DNA of 40,742 nucleotides from Candidatus Omnitrophota bacterium (GTDB lineage Bacteria > Omnitrophota > Gorgyraeia > Tantalellales > Tantalellaceae). Numbering within the stretch: the stretch's first letter is position 1; every line of letters starts with the position of its first letter. Location of the stretch: the NCBI GenBank assembly GCA_015233235.1, contig JADFYD010000002.1, positions 1-40,742 on the forward strand, in the 5' to 3' direction. This document shows positions 25,662 to 32,828 of the stretch, piece after piece. The notes beneath the pieces were generated by a model. It did no database searches and had not been told where the DNA came from. It worked only from the letters and a program-made list of their open reading frames with translations. A program made the translations under genes and the position numbers.

Positions 25662-26927
25662 TTAATCCCTTTTTGTCGCCAAGGGCTCTGACTGATTTTT
25701 CTTTGTAAAACTATGGCGGTCCTGAAATACTTTTTTAATATCTATTCCGAATTTCTTTTCCTTCGCGTAACTCATAAGTGAGGGGAAAGTTTTTTCATCC
25801 ACCGGGGGACAGACCAACCCGACGTTTTTCAGGATCGGACCCAAATTTGTTGTATCAAAAATAATGGGAGCCGAGTTTATATATGGCGTAAAAACCTGAC
25901 CGGCGGTCTTATAATATAACTTTTCGAGGTTGTTCTTATCGTTTGGGATCTCATCAATGTGCCGTACTCCAAGTACGTTAATCGCCTTCAACATCTCGCT
26001 TATATAATACGTGTGAGGGGTCTCGCGTTCTTGGACGATGTGATAACTCTCCCCTGCGTCATTCTGAATAAAAACTTGATAGATCAACTTCGCCGTATAA
26101 TCTGCCGGGACTATATTCAATCCGCTATTTAATGAGTATTTTACTCTGGCATTAAGCGTGATGGGTGTTTCGTAAACGGCATCATTTTCCGTAAGGTGCT
26201 GTGTTTTCATAAGTAGAAAAAATGCCGCCCATCCATAAAAAACATCAAACTTGCTCATGGCGCCATGTGGCTTTTCGATAAGTCTGCCGCATGTGACGGA
26301 GGGTCTAAAAAATCTGAATTTAATTTTCGATCTTTTTGCGAAATTTCGCACTATGGTTTCGGCTTCGATCTTAGTCCTTTCATAAGAATTCCTGAAAGGC
26401 TGATCGAAGTTCACGTAATCAGGCTTGACTACACCTGCGCTTTCGCCGCATGCATAGGCCGTCCCGACATACGAGAACTCTTTTACATTGAGGGACGAGA
26501 GCAGATCAAGTATTTTTTTAGTGCCTTCAACATTGTACAGTTTGAGTAGGTCAAAGATTTTTTGAGAGTTCCTTAGATCTGTCAGCGCCGCAAAATGAAA
26601 AAAACCGTCGAATTTAACAGATTTTAATATGGTAAGGTCCAGGTTGCCGATAGAAAGCGCGCTATCTCCAAGATCCATATTGATGCCTATAAGCCCGTGT
26701 TCGCAGAATGATCTTATGCTATTTTTCTCGTGTGCGTTGGCATTAATGTACTCCATTCCGTCATCGAATATTAATTCACGAATTCTTTGGTAAATAGTTT
26801 TATCACCGGAACCTTTCCCTAAGACATAAATCTTCAGCGCGTCTAGATGTCCGAGATTCTGCTTAATCGCCTCGAACAAAAAGTTTTTACCAAGAAGACC
26901 AGTAGCGCCTGTAATCGCTATATTCAT
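25662..26927 (-). CDS. NAD(P)-binding SDR, fatty acyl/thioester reductase-like (NAD_binding_4)
   Basis: This 421-residue extended SDR begins MNIAITGATGLLGKNFLFEAI, the GxxGxxG cofactor motif. I take ATG 26927 because AGGTGG sits five bases upstream; the GTG three codons earlier overlaps that site. The catalytic YxxxK is NSYERTKIEAE (Tyr182, Lys186), preceded by YVGTAYACGES. FRPSVTCGR is the usual substrate-loop entry. The overall pattern resembles thioester/fatty acyl reductases (male-sterility type). These reduce acyl-CoA or acyl-ACP to aldehyde or alcohol, but a plain sugar epimerase is not excluded. Its C-terminal 100 residues have no match I know. Next to a fatty-alcohol-oxidase-like GMC enzyme, acyl chemistry is plausible. 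Confidence 0.8.
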   Translation of the reverse strand: MNIAITGATGLLGKNFLFEAIKQNLGHLDALKIYVLGKGSGDKTIYQRIRELIFDDGMEYINANAHEKNSIRSFCEHGLIGINMDLGDSALSIGNLDLTILKSVKFDGFFHFAALTDLRNSQKIFDLLKLYNVEGTKKILDLLSSLNVKEFSYVGTAYACGESAGVVKPDYVNFDQPFRNSYERTKIEAETIVRNFAKRSKIKFRFFRPSVTCGRLIEKPHGAMSKFDVFYGWAAFFLLMKTQHLTENDAVYETPITLNARVKYSLNSGLNIVPADYTAKLIYQVFIQNDAGESYHIVQERETPHTYYISEMLKAINVLGVRHIDEIPNDKNNLEKLYYKTAGQVFTPYINSAPIIFDTTNLGPILKNVGLVCPPVDEKTFPSLMSYAKEKKFGIDIKKVFQDRHSFTKKNQSEPLATKRD

Positions 26928-26959
26928 TGATTCCACCTCTTCTTAAGTATTTCTATGCT

Positions 26960-27181
26960 TCAGTTTGTGTTGATCGGCATTGAAGCCCCGGGCTGTTTCG
27001 CATTGCTTTTTTCCTGACCTTTAATCCAATCGTCGATCGAGCTTTTTTTGAATCTCCATGCCGAACCTATTTTAAAACACGGGATCTGCCCATGCTGGGC
27101 GTGTTTGTATATTGTGGATGTTTTAATTTGCAGATAATCTGCAAGTTCCTCGACTGTCAACACTTCCTGTGTAGTAGGCAT
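26960..27181 (-). CDS. excisionase-like/AlpA-type HTH_17 DNA-binding protein
   Basis: This 73-residue winged-helix protein of the excisionase/MerR-like fold reads VLTVEELADYLQIKTSTIYKHAQHGQIPCFKIGSAWRFKKSSIDDWIKGQE, the canonical HTH_17 sequence. No integrase or other phage gene is near, so it is likely a local transcription regulator. It is the first gene of the minus-strand operon, with a 32-base gap to the reductase. It faces a MerR-type regulator across the 315-base control region. A G-rich stretch (GGGGTGGGG) just before the ATG serves as ribosome binding site. AAATAA-TGCG-TTATTT, a possible operator, lies at 27223-27238. Confidence 0.88.
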   Translation of the reverse strand: MPTTQEVLTVEELADYLQIKTSTIYKHAQHGQIPCFKIGSAWRFKKSSIDDWIKGQEKSNAKQPGASMPINTN

Positions 27182-27496
27182 TGCCCCACCCCCACTCTTG
27201 TAATGTCTGCGAGTTTGTGCGCAAATAATGCGTTATTTTGGCTCGTTATGGATTGTATTGATACGCATTAACACGTGTTGTATCGGCAAATCAAGTATAA
27301 TGAAAATAGTAAAAAATGCAAATTAGCGTGTAATTGCTTACATTTAAAGGTGATGCAAAAATTTTAAATTGTACGCTACATTCGTATGTGTGTAAAATCG
27401 TTGCAAAGACCCCTCATTTTATGGTAAATTTTAACTGTATAAGAACGCATGATACAGTAGATTCAATGTAAACGTTGCAACTGTTGGAGAACACAA
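27182..27496. promoter_or_regulatory. 315-bp divergent control region of the GMC/signalling cluster
   Basis: This AT-rich region separates the HTH_17 operon (-) from the MerR-type gene (+). It contains the palindromes AAATAATGCGTTATTT (27223-27238) and AACACGTGTT (27270-27279), and a near-repeat pair TGTAAAATCGTTGCAA / TGTAAACGTTGCAA. TGCAAA-like words recur. No open frame of note is present. I could not fix a convincing -35/-10 pair on either strand; TTGCAA-18-TAAATT (27401-27430) is a weak candidate for the MerR gene. Confidence 0.5.
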
Positions 27497-27808
27497 ATGG
27501 AGCAAAATTACGGTGAACCGGTATATACGATCGGGATCGCGGCAAATAAAGTAGGTGTATGTATTTCAACTCTCAGAATTTGGGAGAGAAAGAAGCTTAT
27601 CAAACCGAAAAGGATCGGCAGGAACAGGTTTTATTCAGGCTATGATCTCGATCGGCTAGAAAAGATCAAAGAGATGCTGCAGACACAGCACATTAATATC
27701 GAAGGAGTCAGAAATATCCTGGATACCACCCGGTGCTGGGATGTCAAGAATTGCCCGCCTAAGGAACGAAAAGCATGTTCCGTATACATTAAATACGGTC
27801 GTTCATAG
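27497..27808 (+). CDS. MerR-family regulator with C-terminal CW-type cysteine tail
   Basis: This 103-residue protein has a MerR winged helix at about residues 8-72 (YTIGIAANKVGVCISTLRIWERKKLIKPKRIGRNRFYSGYDLDRLEKIKEML). The usual long dimerisation helix and effector domain are missing. Instead a short tail carries RCWDVKNCPPKERKACSVY, three cysteines in a CW...C...C arrangement that could hold a metal or Fe-S centre or sense redox state (inference). GGAG lies seven bases upstream of the ATG. It is divergent from the HTH_17 operon and 164 bases upstream of the second GMC gene, so it may control both arms. Confidence 0.87.
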   Translation: MEQNYGEPVYTIGIAANKVGVCISTLRIWERKKLIKPKRIGRNRFYSGYDLDRLEKIKEMLQTQHINIEGVRNILDTTRCWDVKNCPPKERKACSVYIKYGRS

Positions 27809-27863
27809 CTTCTCTGCTCCCCTTTTCGTAGGTATAAAAATCATTTCAACTTAACCGATATGT

Positions 27864-27885
27864 ATTTGCATGGATATCTGCAAAT
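27864..27885. promoter_or_regulatory. operator-like palindrome upstream of the second GMC gene
   Basis: ATTTGCA and TGCAAAT form perfect 7-bp arms around an 8-base centre, 28 bases upstream of the -35 box of the next promoter. TGCAAAT also occurs at 27317-27323 in the divergent control region. This would suit a dimeric HTH regulator. Confidence 0.45.
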
Positions 27886-27913
27886 CACATTAACATATAA
27901 CCTGTAAACTCTA

Positions 27914-27941
27914 TTGACATATTCACAGTTTATGCTAAACT
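27914..27941 (+). promoter_or_regulatory. sigma70-type promoter of the second GMC gene
   Basis: A perfect TTGACA is followed after 16 bases by TAAACT, about 31 bases upstream of the ATG. This indicates the gene can be transcribed apart from the MerR-type gene. Confidence 0.6.
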
Positions 27942-27972
27942 TCACGATACGGAAACTAAAAGGAGGGTTGTT

Positions 27973-29373
27973 ATGAATAATGAGTTCGAATACATTATCG
28001 TTGGCGGCGGATTGTGCGGGCTCGTTCTGGCAAAAGAATTAGCCGGACGCGGACAGGATGTTCTGGTGTTGGAAAAAGGTAATTACGTGAATAAAATGGG
28101 TACATTGGAAAGAACCCTTTCCTTTTACGATAAGTTTGCTTTAGCAAAAAGTGTTCAGGGTATTCCCATTTACAGGGCTTTTGGAATTGGCGGGACCAGC
28201 CTTATCAGCTGCGGTAACGCTGTTGAGTTCACCCGTGAAGAATATAACAGGATCGGTATAGACATTTTGAGTGAACTCCCGGCGGCAAAACTCGAAGGAC
28301 ATGTCAAAACCGACGGTCTTAATATAGGTAAAGCATCGGCTAAGATCATGGAAGAAGCCAACGCTTTAGGGTATACCATGGGGCCAATGCCTAAGTTCAG
28401 TATGACCGAAAAGTGTGCCTCATGCGGCAATTGCTACTTAGGATGCCGGTTCGGAACAAAGTGGACATCTGTAAATTGCATAAAAGAAGTCCATGCTGAT
28501 CATCTAACGATAGTGACAGGATTTGATGTGGATAAAGTCATTATCTCGCACGGAAAAACAATCGGCATTTCGGGTCAATACGGCAAATCCCGTTCCAAAC
28601 GTAAGTATTTTGCCAATACTGTAATTTTGTCGGCAGGTGGCATAGGAACACCGATCATTTTACAAAAGTCGGGAATAAAATCCGGGGAGAACCTGTTTAT
28701 CGATATTTTTAACGTTACTTACGGCGAATCGAAAGAGTATAAACAAAGAAATGAGCTGTCAATGTCGGTCGTTTGTGATAAATTTCATGTGTCCGACGGA
28801 TTTGTTCTGGCTCCATTTGTCGATAACTGGTATGGATTTTTAGGTTGTGCTGAACCAAAAGACATTGCAAAGGCAGCAAAGATGAAAGGCGTCGTGGGCA
28901 TAATGACCAAAATAGCGGATGATAACATTGGTAGAGTTCATTCTGACAACAAAATAGATAAAAAAATGACGCAAAACGACACTGATAAATTAAAAAAAGG
29001 GACTACAATCGCTACTGAAATACTAACTAAGTGTGGAGTTGAACCAAGAACTATTTTTGTTACTAAGCCTCGTGGTGCCCACCCCGGTGGAACGGCCGCT
29101 ATCGGTAAAGTTGTTAACGGAAATCTTGAGACCGAAATAAAAAATTTATTTGTATGCGATGCGAGCGTTCTGCCGTTCGCCCCAGGCCTCCCGCCAATGT
29201 TATCATTGGTGGCTATGACAAAATGGTTCTGTAAGAATTCTCTTTTAAGAACGAATCGGATCCATGCTGCCTATGAACCGGTATTTACAATTAGTCACCA
29301 AACGATCGATAAGTATGAAGAAGTATCCGCTGGACTAAAAAATAGAACGCGAGCTAAAAAAACGCAGTATTAG
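27973..29373 (+). CDS. GMC-family oxidoreductase with CxxCxxCxxxC motif (paralog 2)
   Basis: This 466-residue flavoprotein is paralogous over its whole length to the one at 24338-25630. FAD site: YIIVGGGLCGLVLAKELAGRGQDVLVLEKG. Shared blocks include GPMPKF, then CASCGNCYLGCRFGTKWTS (Cys148, 151, 154, 158), GAHPGGTAAIGKV (His370) and LFVCDASVLPFAPGLPPMLSLVAMTKW. It has a C-terminal extension of about 35 residues beyond paralog 1. Start: AAGGAGGG precedes the ATG at good distance, and promoter TTGACA-16-TAAACT is close by. The last 39 bases overlap pgpA on the opposite strand. Its role is presumed to be oxidation or reduction of a lipophilic alcohol, perhaps in the opposite direction or on a different chain from paralog 1 (inference). 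Confidence 0.87.
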   Translation: MNNEFEYIIVGGGLCGLVLAKELAGRGQDVLVLEKGNYVNKMGTLERTLSFYDKFALAKSVQGIPIYRAFGIGGTSLISCGNAVEFTREEYNRIGIDILSELPAAKLEGHVKTDGLNIGKASAKIMEEANALGYTMGPMPKFSMTEKCASCGNCYLGCRFGTKWTSVNCIKEVHADHLTIVTGFDVDKVIISHGKTIGISGQYGKSRSKRKYFANTVILSAGGIGTPIILQKSGIKSGENLFIDIFNVTYGESKEYKQRNELSMSVVCDKFHVSDGFVLAPFVDNWYGFLGCAEPKDIAKAAKMKGVVGIMTKIADDNIGRVHSDNKIDKKMTQNDTDKLKKGTTIATEILTKCGVEPRTIFVTKPRGAHPGGTAAIGKVVNGNLETEIKNLFVCDASVLPFAPGLPPMLSLVAMTKWFCKNSLLRTNRIHAAYEPVFTISHQTIDKYEEVSAGLKNRTRAKKTQY

Positions 29374-29796
29374 CGCGGTGTATACCGCGACCATGAGGTC
29401 GTCGAGCATTATACCCCATCCGCCATGAAGTTTTTCGAGCCGTTTGGCCGGAGGGGGTTTTAGGGTATCAAGCAGACGGTAGACAAAAAAACCGATGATA
29501 TAATATTTGAGTTTGAAAGGTACTCCCGCAAAGGCGAGGAAAATGCAGGCGAATTCATCGATAACGACGAATGACGGGTCTTTTATGCCGGATTCTTTTG
29601 AAACTGTATCTGCTGCATAGACCCCAAGGATAAATGTAACGATAAAAGCGGCGATACACATATATAGGTTATTACGGAAAACGACACAGCATACTAGACC
29701 CGCGAGGCTCCCCCACGTACCCGGAACATAGGGCAAATACCCTGCACCGAAGACGGTGGCGATGGTGTACGCAAGCTTATCAGACATAACTCTCAT
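29335..29796 (-). CDS. pgpA: phosphatidylglycerophosphatase A
   Basis: This 153-residue inner-membrane enzyme removes phosphate from phosphatidylglycerol phosphate, the step after PgsA. The family motifs are clear: FGAGYLPYVPGTWGSLAG near the N-terminus, FVVIDEFACIFLAFAGVP in the middle, and a C-terminal GGWGIMLDDLMVAVYTALIL. Three or four hydrophobic segments are visible. Start ATG 29796 has AAGGA about seven bases upstream. It follows pgsA, separated by a 142-base palindrome. Its 3' end overlaps the convergent GMC gene by 39 bases, so there is no room for a terminator between them. Confidence 0.95.
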   Translation of the reverse strand: MRVMSDKLAYTIATVFGAGYLPYVPGTWGSLAGLVCCVVFRNNLYMCIAAFIVTFILGVYAADTVSKESGIKDPSFVVIDEFACIFLAFAGVPFKLKYYIIGFFVYRLLDTLKPPPAKRLEKLHGGWGIMLDDLMVAVYTALILRFFSSRSIF

Positions 29797-29816
29797 TTCA
29801 CATCCTTATCCTTAGT

Positions 29817-29958
29817 GGGCTTTAACGGCGTATTCTGCGCGCGTCGGAAGTTCCGCCGAGTCCATTATTATCAAGCAGGAGTAGTGTAACGCTGTAGAGT
29901 ATGTTAATCAAGGCCTCGGCGGACTGTCCTTCCGTGCTCGAACACGCCGTTAAAGCCC
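29817..29958. repeat. 142-bp imperfect palindrome between pgsA and pgpA
   Basis: GGGCTTTAACGGCGT is perfectly inverted as ACGCCGTTAAAGCCC, and inner CCGCCGAG/CTCGGCGG arms extend the fold. It ends exactly at the pgsA stop codon and leaves 20 bases before the pgpA start. It is either a mobile non-coding repeat or an RNA structure that could uncouple pgpA expression from the operon. Confidence 0.7.
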
Positions 29959-30534
29959 CTAACGCAAATACTTTCTATACTTTGTCAGGTACAATACCCC
30001 GCTGTGTAAAGTAAAAACAAGTGTTATCAGCATCAGCAAGAAAATGGTCATGCAGAAAACATCGTCAGTGTGCATGCCCCAACACCCGCACTTGGTGATT
30101 TCCGGCCCCCTGACAAGGATAAAAATCAAAATAACGAAGATCGTGAACATTTGAGAGACCGTTTTCTGTTTTCCGCCCTTTTCAGCGGCCAGCACTTCGT
30201 TTTTAAGAAGAGCTTTTATCCTGAGAGTGGTGATAATGACGTCGCGTAAAGCGATGAGTACCACCATCCAGAGCGGAATGATCCCGAGTATAGCGAAGCT
30301 GAAAAAAGCAGTTAGCACCAGGAATTTATCGGCGACGGGGTCCATGATCATGCCGAAATTAGTCTTCTGATCATATTTTTTTGCGAAATATCCGTCGAAA
30401 TAATCGCTTATTGTGGCCGCAAGATACGTCAAAAGCGCGGCGATCTTGCAGTATAGGCCATCCTGAAACAACAGAATTATGAACACGCACGTAAGCAGTA
30501 TACGTCCGATAGTGATCTTATTTGGCAAGTTCAT
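29959..30534 (-). CDS. pgsA: CDP-diacylglycerol-glycerol-3-phosphate 3-phosphatidyltransferase
   Basis: This 191-residue CDP-alcohol phosphatidyltransferase of the inner membrane makes phosphatidylglycerol phosphate. The signature D-x2-DG-x2-A-x8/9-G-x3-D-x3-D is complete: SDYFDGYFAKKYDQKTNFGMIMDPVADKF. The N-terminus MNLPNKITIGRILLTCVFIILL is the family norm. Several TM helices follow. The start overlaps the rimO stop by four bases (ATGA), so translation is coupled. The pathway continues with pgpA downstream. Confidence 0.96.
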   Translation of the reverse strand: MNLPNKITIGRILLTCVFIILLFQDGLYCKIAALLTYLAATISDYFDGYFAKKYDQKTNFGMIMDPVADKFLVLTAFFSFAILGIIPLWMVVLIALRDVIITTLRIKALLKNEVLAAEKGGKQKTVSQMFTIFVILIFILVRGPEITKCGCWGMHTDDVFCMTIFLLMLITLVFTLHSGVLYLTKYRKYLR

Positions 30535-31862
30535 TTCGGTATCCCTTCCAGGTCGTATTCCATTGTGCCGGTGATCTTAATGTTGTGAAATTCCCCGACT
30601 TTTAAACCTGCGCCTTTGATATTGACCACTCCGTCGACTTCCGGGGCGTCCATGTATGAACGGCCCAAATAAAAGCCTTCTTCCGGAGAGGATTCGTCGA
30701 TAAGCACCTTGAAAGTTTTGTTGAAATATTTTATGTTATTATCGGCGGAGATCTCCTGTTGTAATTCCATTACACGGTTAAACCTCTCCTGTTTGACGCT
30801 GTCAGGAACGTGGCGCGGCAAAGAATAAGCGGGAGTTCCTTCTTCACGGGAAAACATGAACGTCCCCAGCCTCTCGAATTTTATCTCAGCCATAAAATCC
30901 AGGAGCTCCTTGATCTCTTCTTCCGTCTCACCCGGAAAACCTACGATAATGGAGGTACGTATTACCGCCTCGGGAATATTCTTTCTGATCCTGGCTATAA
31001 GGTTTATTATTTCTTTTTTCGTCACACCGCGGTTCATGGCACCGAGTATACGGTCATTTATATGCTGGATAGGCAGGTCTATATATTTCAAGACGTTTGG
31101 CAGTGAGGAAATCGAATCAATGAGCGCGTCCGTAAAATGCGCGGGGTGACAATATAAAAGTCGCAGCCACTTGTTTTCGCCGGCGATCGGGCTTAATTTT
31201 GTAAGAAGTTCCGGTAATTGACCTATTCCATTTCGATCATAACCGAAAACAGTGAGGTCCTGCGCCACCAGAATGAGTTCTTTTACGTTGTTTTTATTCA
31301 GCAATCCATCCGCTTCCCTTAAGATAGAGTCGATACTCTTTGAGGTTAACGGCCCGCGTAGCGACGGTATAACACAATAACTGCATAAATTGGAACAGCC
31401 TTCCTGTGTTTTTAAATATGCGTAATGAGAAGGTGTTAACATATCCCTGCCCGACTCTTCGTCAAACAGGAATTTTGGATTTTTAGAGATCTTCACTACC
31501 TTTTGTCCCAGAAGAAGCTTTTCAAGTTTTTCGGGTATGTCTTTAAAATCGCTGGTGCCGAAGACACCGTCGATCTCGGGTATTTCTTTGTTCAGTTCGA
31601 ATGGATATCGCTGTGAGAGGCATCCGGTAACGATCAGAATTTTAATTTTTTTAGATCTTTTCAACTCTGCCAACCGCAGTATCATTTCGATCGATTCGTC
31701 TTTGGCATCACGGATGAAACCGCATGTGTTAACTATGGCGATATCTGCGTTGTCGGGCGAGTCGACCGGGAGAAACCCTTTTTTTTTGAGCAGGCTTGAA
31801 AGTGTCTCGCTATCGATCAAGTTGCGCGGGCAGCCCAGCGTAAGTAGGTAGATTTTTTTCAT
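30531..31862 (-). CDS. rimO: ribosomal protein S12 methylthiotransferase RimO
   Basis: This radical-SAM methylthiotransferase of about 443 residues modifies the conserved Asp of ribosomal protein S12. The N-terminal MTTase domain has the three cluster cysteines (LGCPRNLIDSE, VNTCGFI, VTGCLSQ). The radical-SAM triad is EGCSNLCSYCVIPSLRG (Cys156, 160, 163), and a C-terminal TRAM domain begins near residue 370 (FKVLIDESSPEEGFYLGRSYMDAPEVDG). LGCPRNLIDSE and MDAPEVDG distinguish RimO from MiaB. I start at ATG 31862, which overlaps the upstream stop as ATGA; the longer frame (31880) adds six non-homologous residues. It is coupled at both ends to neighbours. Confidence 0.96.
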   Translation of the reverse strand: MKKIYLLTLGCPRNLIDSETLSSLLKKKGFLPVDSPDNADIAIVNTCGFIRDAKDESIEMILRLAELKRSKKIKILIVTGCLSQRYPFELNKEIPEIDGVFGTSDFKDIPEKLEKLLLGQKVVKISKNPKFLFDEESGRDMLTPSHYAYLKTQEGCSNLCSYCVIPSLRGPLTSKSIDSILREADGLLNKNNVKELILVAQDLTVFGYDRNGIGQLPELLTKLSPIAGENKWLRLLYCHPAHFTDALIDSISSLPNVLKYIDLPIQHINDRILGAMNRGVTKKEIINLIARIRKNIPEAVIRTSIIVGFPGETEEEIKELLDFMAEIKFERLGTFMFSREEGTPAYSLPRHVPDSVKQERFNRVMELQQEISADNNIKYFNKTFKVLIDESSPEEGFYLGRSYMDAPEVDGVVNIKGAGLKVGEFHNIKITGTMEYDLEGIPK

Positions 31863-32770
31863 TCGATGCGTTTTATCCACTTACTGCCGAGTTTTATGCC
31901 TTCTTTTGTGGCAGTGATATTTTTAGCGACGCCGTTCACGACTTTGCCTATATTGTTCCCGTCAACAATGAAGTCAAGATTCTCGCCTTTACCTGTCCAT
32001 ATAGTCAGAGATTTCGCAGCGTTGATCGACTTTTCTTCGCCGTTATCAAGAATACCGACAAAAACGGTTTTACCGTTCTCTATCACCTGTACCCAAACAT
32101 TGCCGCCTTTCGCGCGGAGGCCCAGCGTAAAAGATCCGGGAGCGGAAGAAGTTTCCGCGACGGGCTTTGAGTTTTTTCGTTTACTCAATATCTTGCTGAG
32201 TTTCGAGTTTTCCTGCGTAGCGGCTGACGTTGACTCGGCTTCGACAGTTTTGACATACATTGCCTGTCTGGTCTTTGAGATATTTCCGAAAGTTATTTTT
32301 ATGCCGGCAATAAAAAGTATTACAAGCGTAACTACGCCTAGTAAGATCGCGATTGAATTGAGCGCCGAGCTTCCAAGCAGCGCCGGACGTTCACCGGAAA
32401 ATTGTTTGCTTTGATCCGTTTTTTGGGACTTGAGATCATTTTTAACCTCGTCAAACCTCGCACCTTTACTTTTGATCTCGGCTCCGGCGCCCGGCACGTG
32501 TACCGGCGCGGGAGTCCCGTCTTCAACAAAAGGTTTCGCCGCTTCTTCGAACTTCTGAAGGATATCCTTCGTATCAAGCCCGAGAAAATCAGAATATTTT
32601 TTCACGAAACTTTTAATGTATATTACGCCGATTCTTTTGTAATTGCCGGCTTCAATGTCCCGGATAACGCTCGAATTGATTTTGGATTTTAAATTAGCGT
32701 CATAAATGCTCATGTCTTTCAATTCGCGGGCATCTTTAAACAACTTTCCTACTTCTACTGGAGTGATCAT
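31859..32770 (-). CDS. RodZ-like cytoskeletal/shape protein (HTH_25, TM, DUF4115)
   Basis: This 303-residue protein has a cytoplasmic HTH_25 domain at residues 5-75 (VGKLFKDARELKDMSIYDANLKSKINSSVIRDIEAGNYKRIGVIYIKSFVKKYSDFLGLD) and a charged linker. One transmembrane helix follows at about 136-156 (SIAILLGVVTLVILFIAGI), then a C-terminal DUF4115-type beta domain (GNVWVQVIENGKTVFVGILDNGEEKSINAAKSLTIWTGKGENLDFIVDGNNIG). That is the RodZ architecture, which links MreB to the membrane and periplasm. Position between ftsK and pgsA matches the common ftsK-rodZ-like-pgsA gene order. It overlaps rimO by four bases. Confidence 0.85.
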   Translation of the reverse strand: MITPVEVGKLFKDARELKDMSIYDANLKSKINSSVIRDIEAGNYKRIGVIYIKSFVKKYSDFLGLDTKDILQKFEEAAKPFVEDGTPAPVHVPGAGAEIKSKGARFDEVKNDLKSQKTDQSKQFSGERPALLGSSALNSIAILLGVVTLVILFIAGIKITFGNISKTRQAMYVKTVEAESTSAATQENSKLSKILSKRKNSKPVAETSSAPGSFTLGLRAKGGNVWVQVIENGKTVFVGILDNGEEKSINAAKSLTIWTGKGENLDFIVDGNNIGKVVNGVAKNITATKEGIKLGSKWIKRIE

Positions 32771-32828
32771 GTTTCATCTTCCTTTGAGTTAATACGGCTT
32801 TTGATTGGCCGTTCAGCTCATTATTATG

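Noticed and set aside
26960-27181. Prophage or integrative element excisionase
   Set aside because: The HTH_17 fold is excisionase-like, but no integrase, att site or phage genes are nearby; the gene heads a metabolic/signalling operon.
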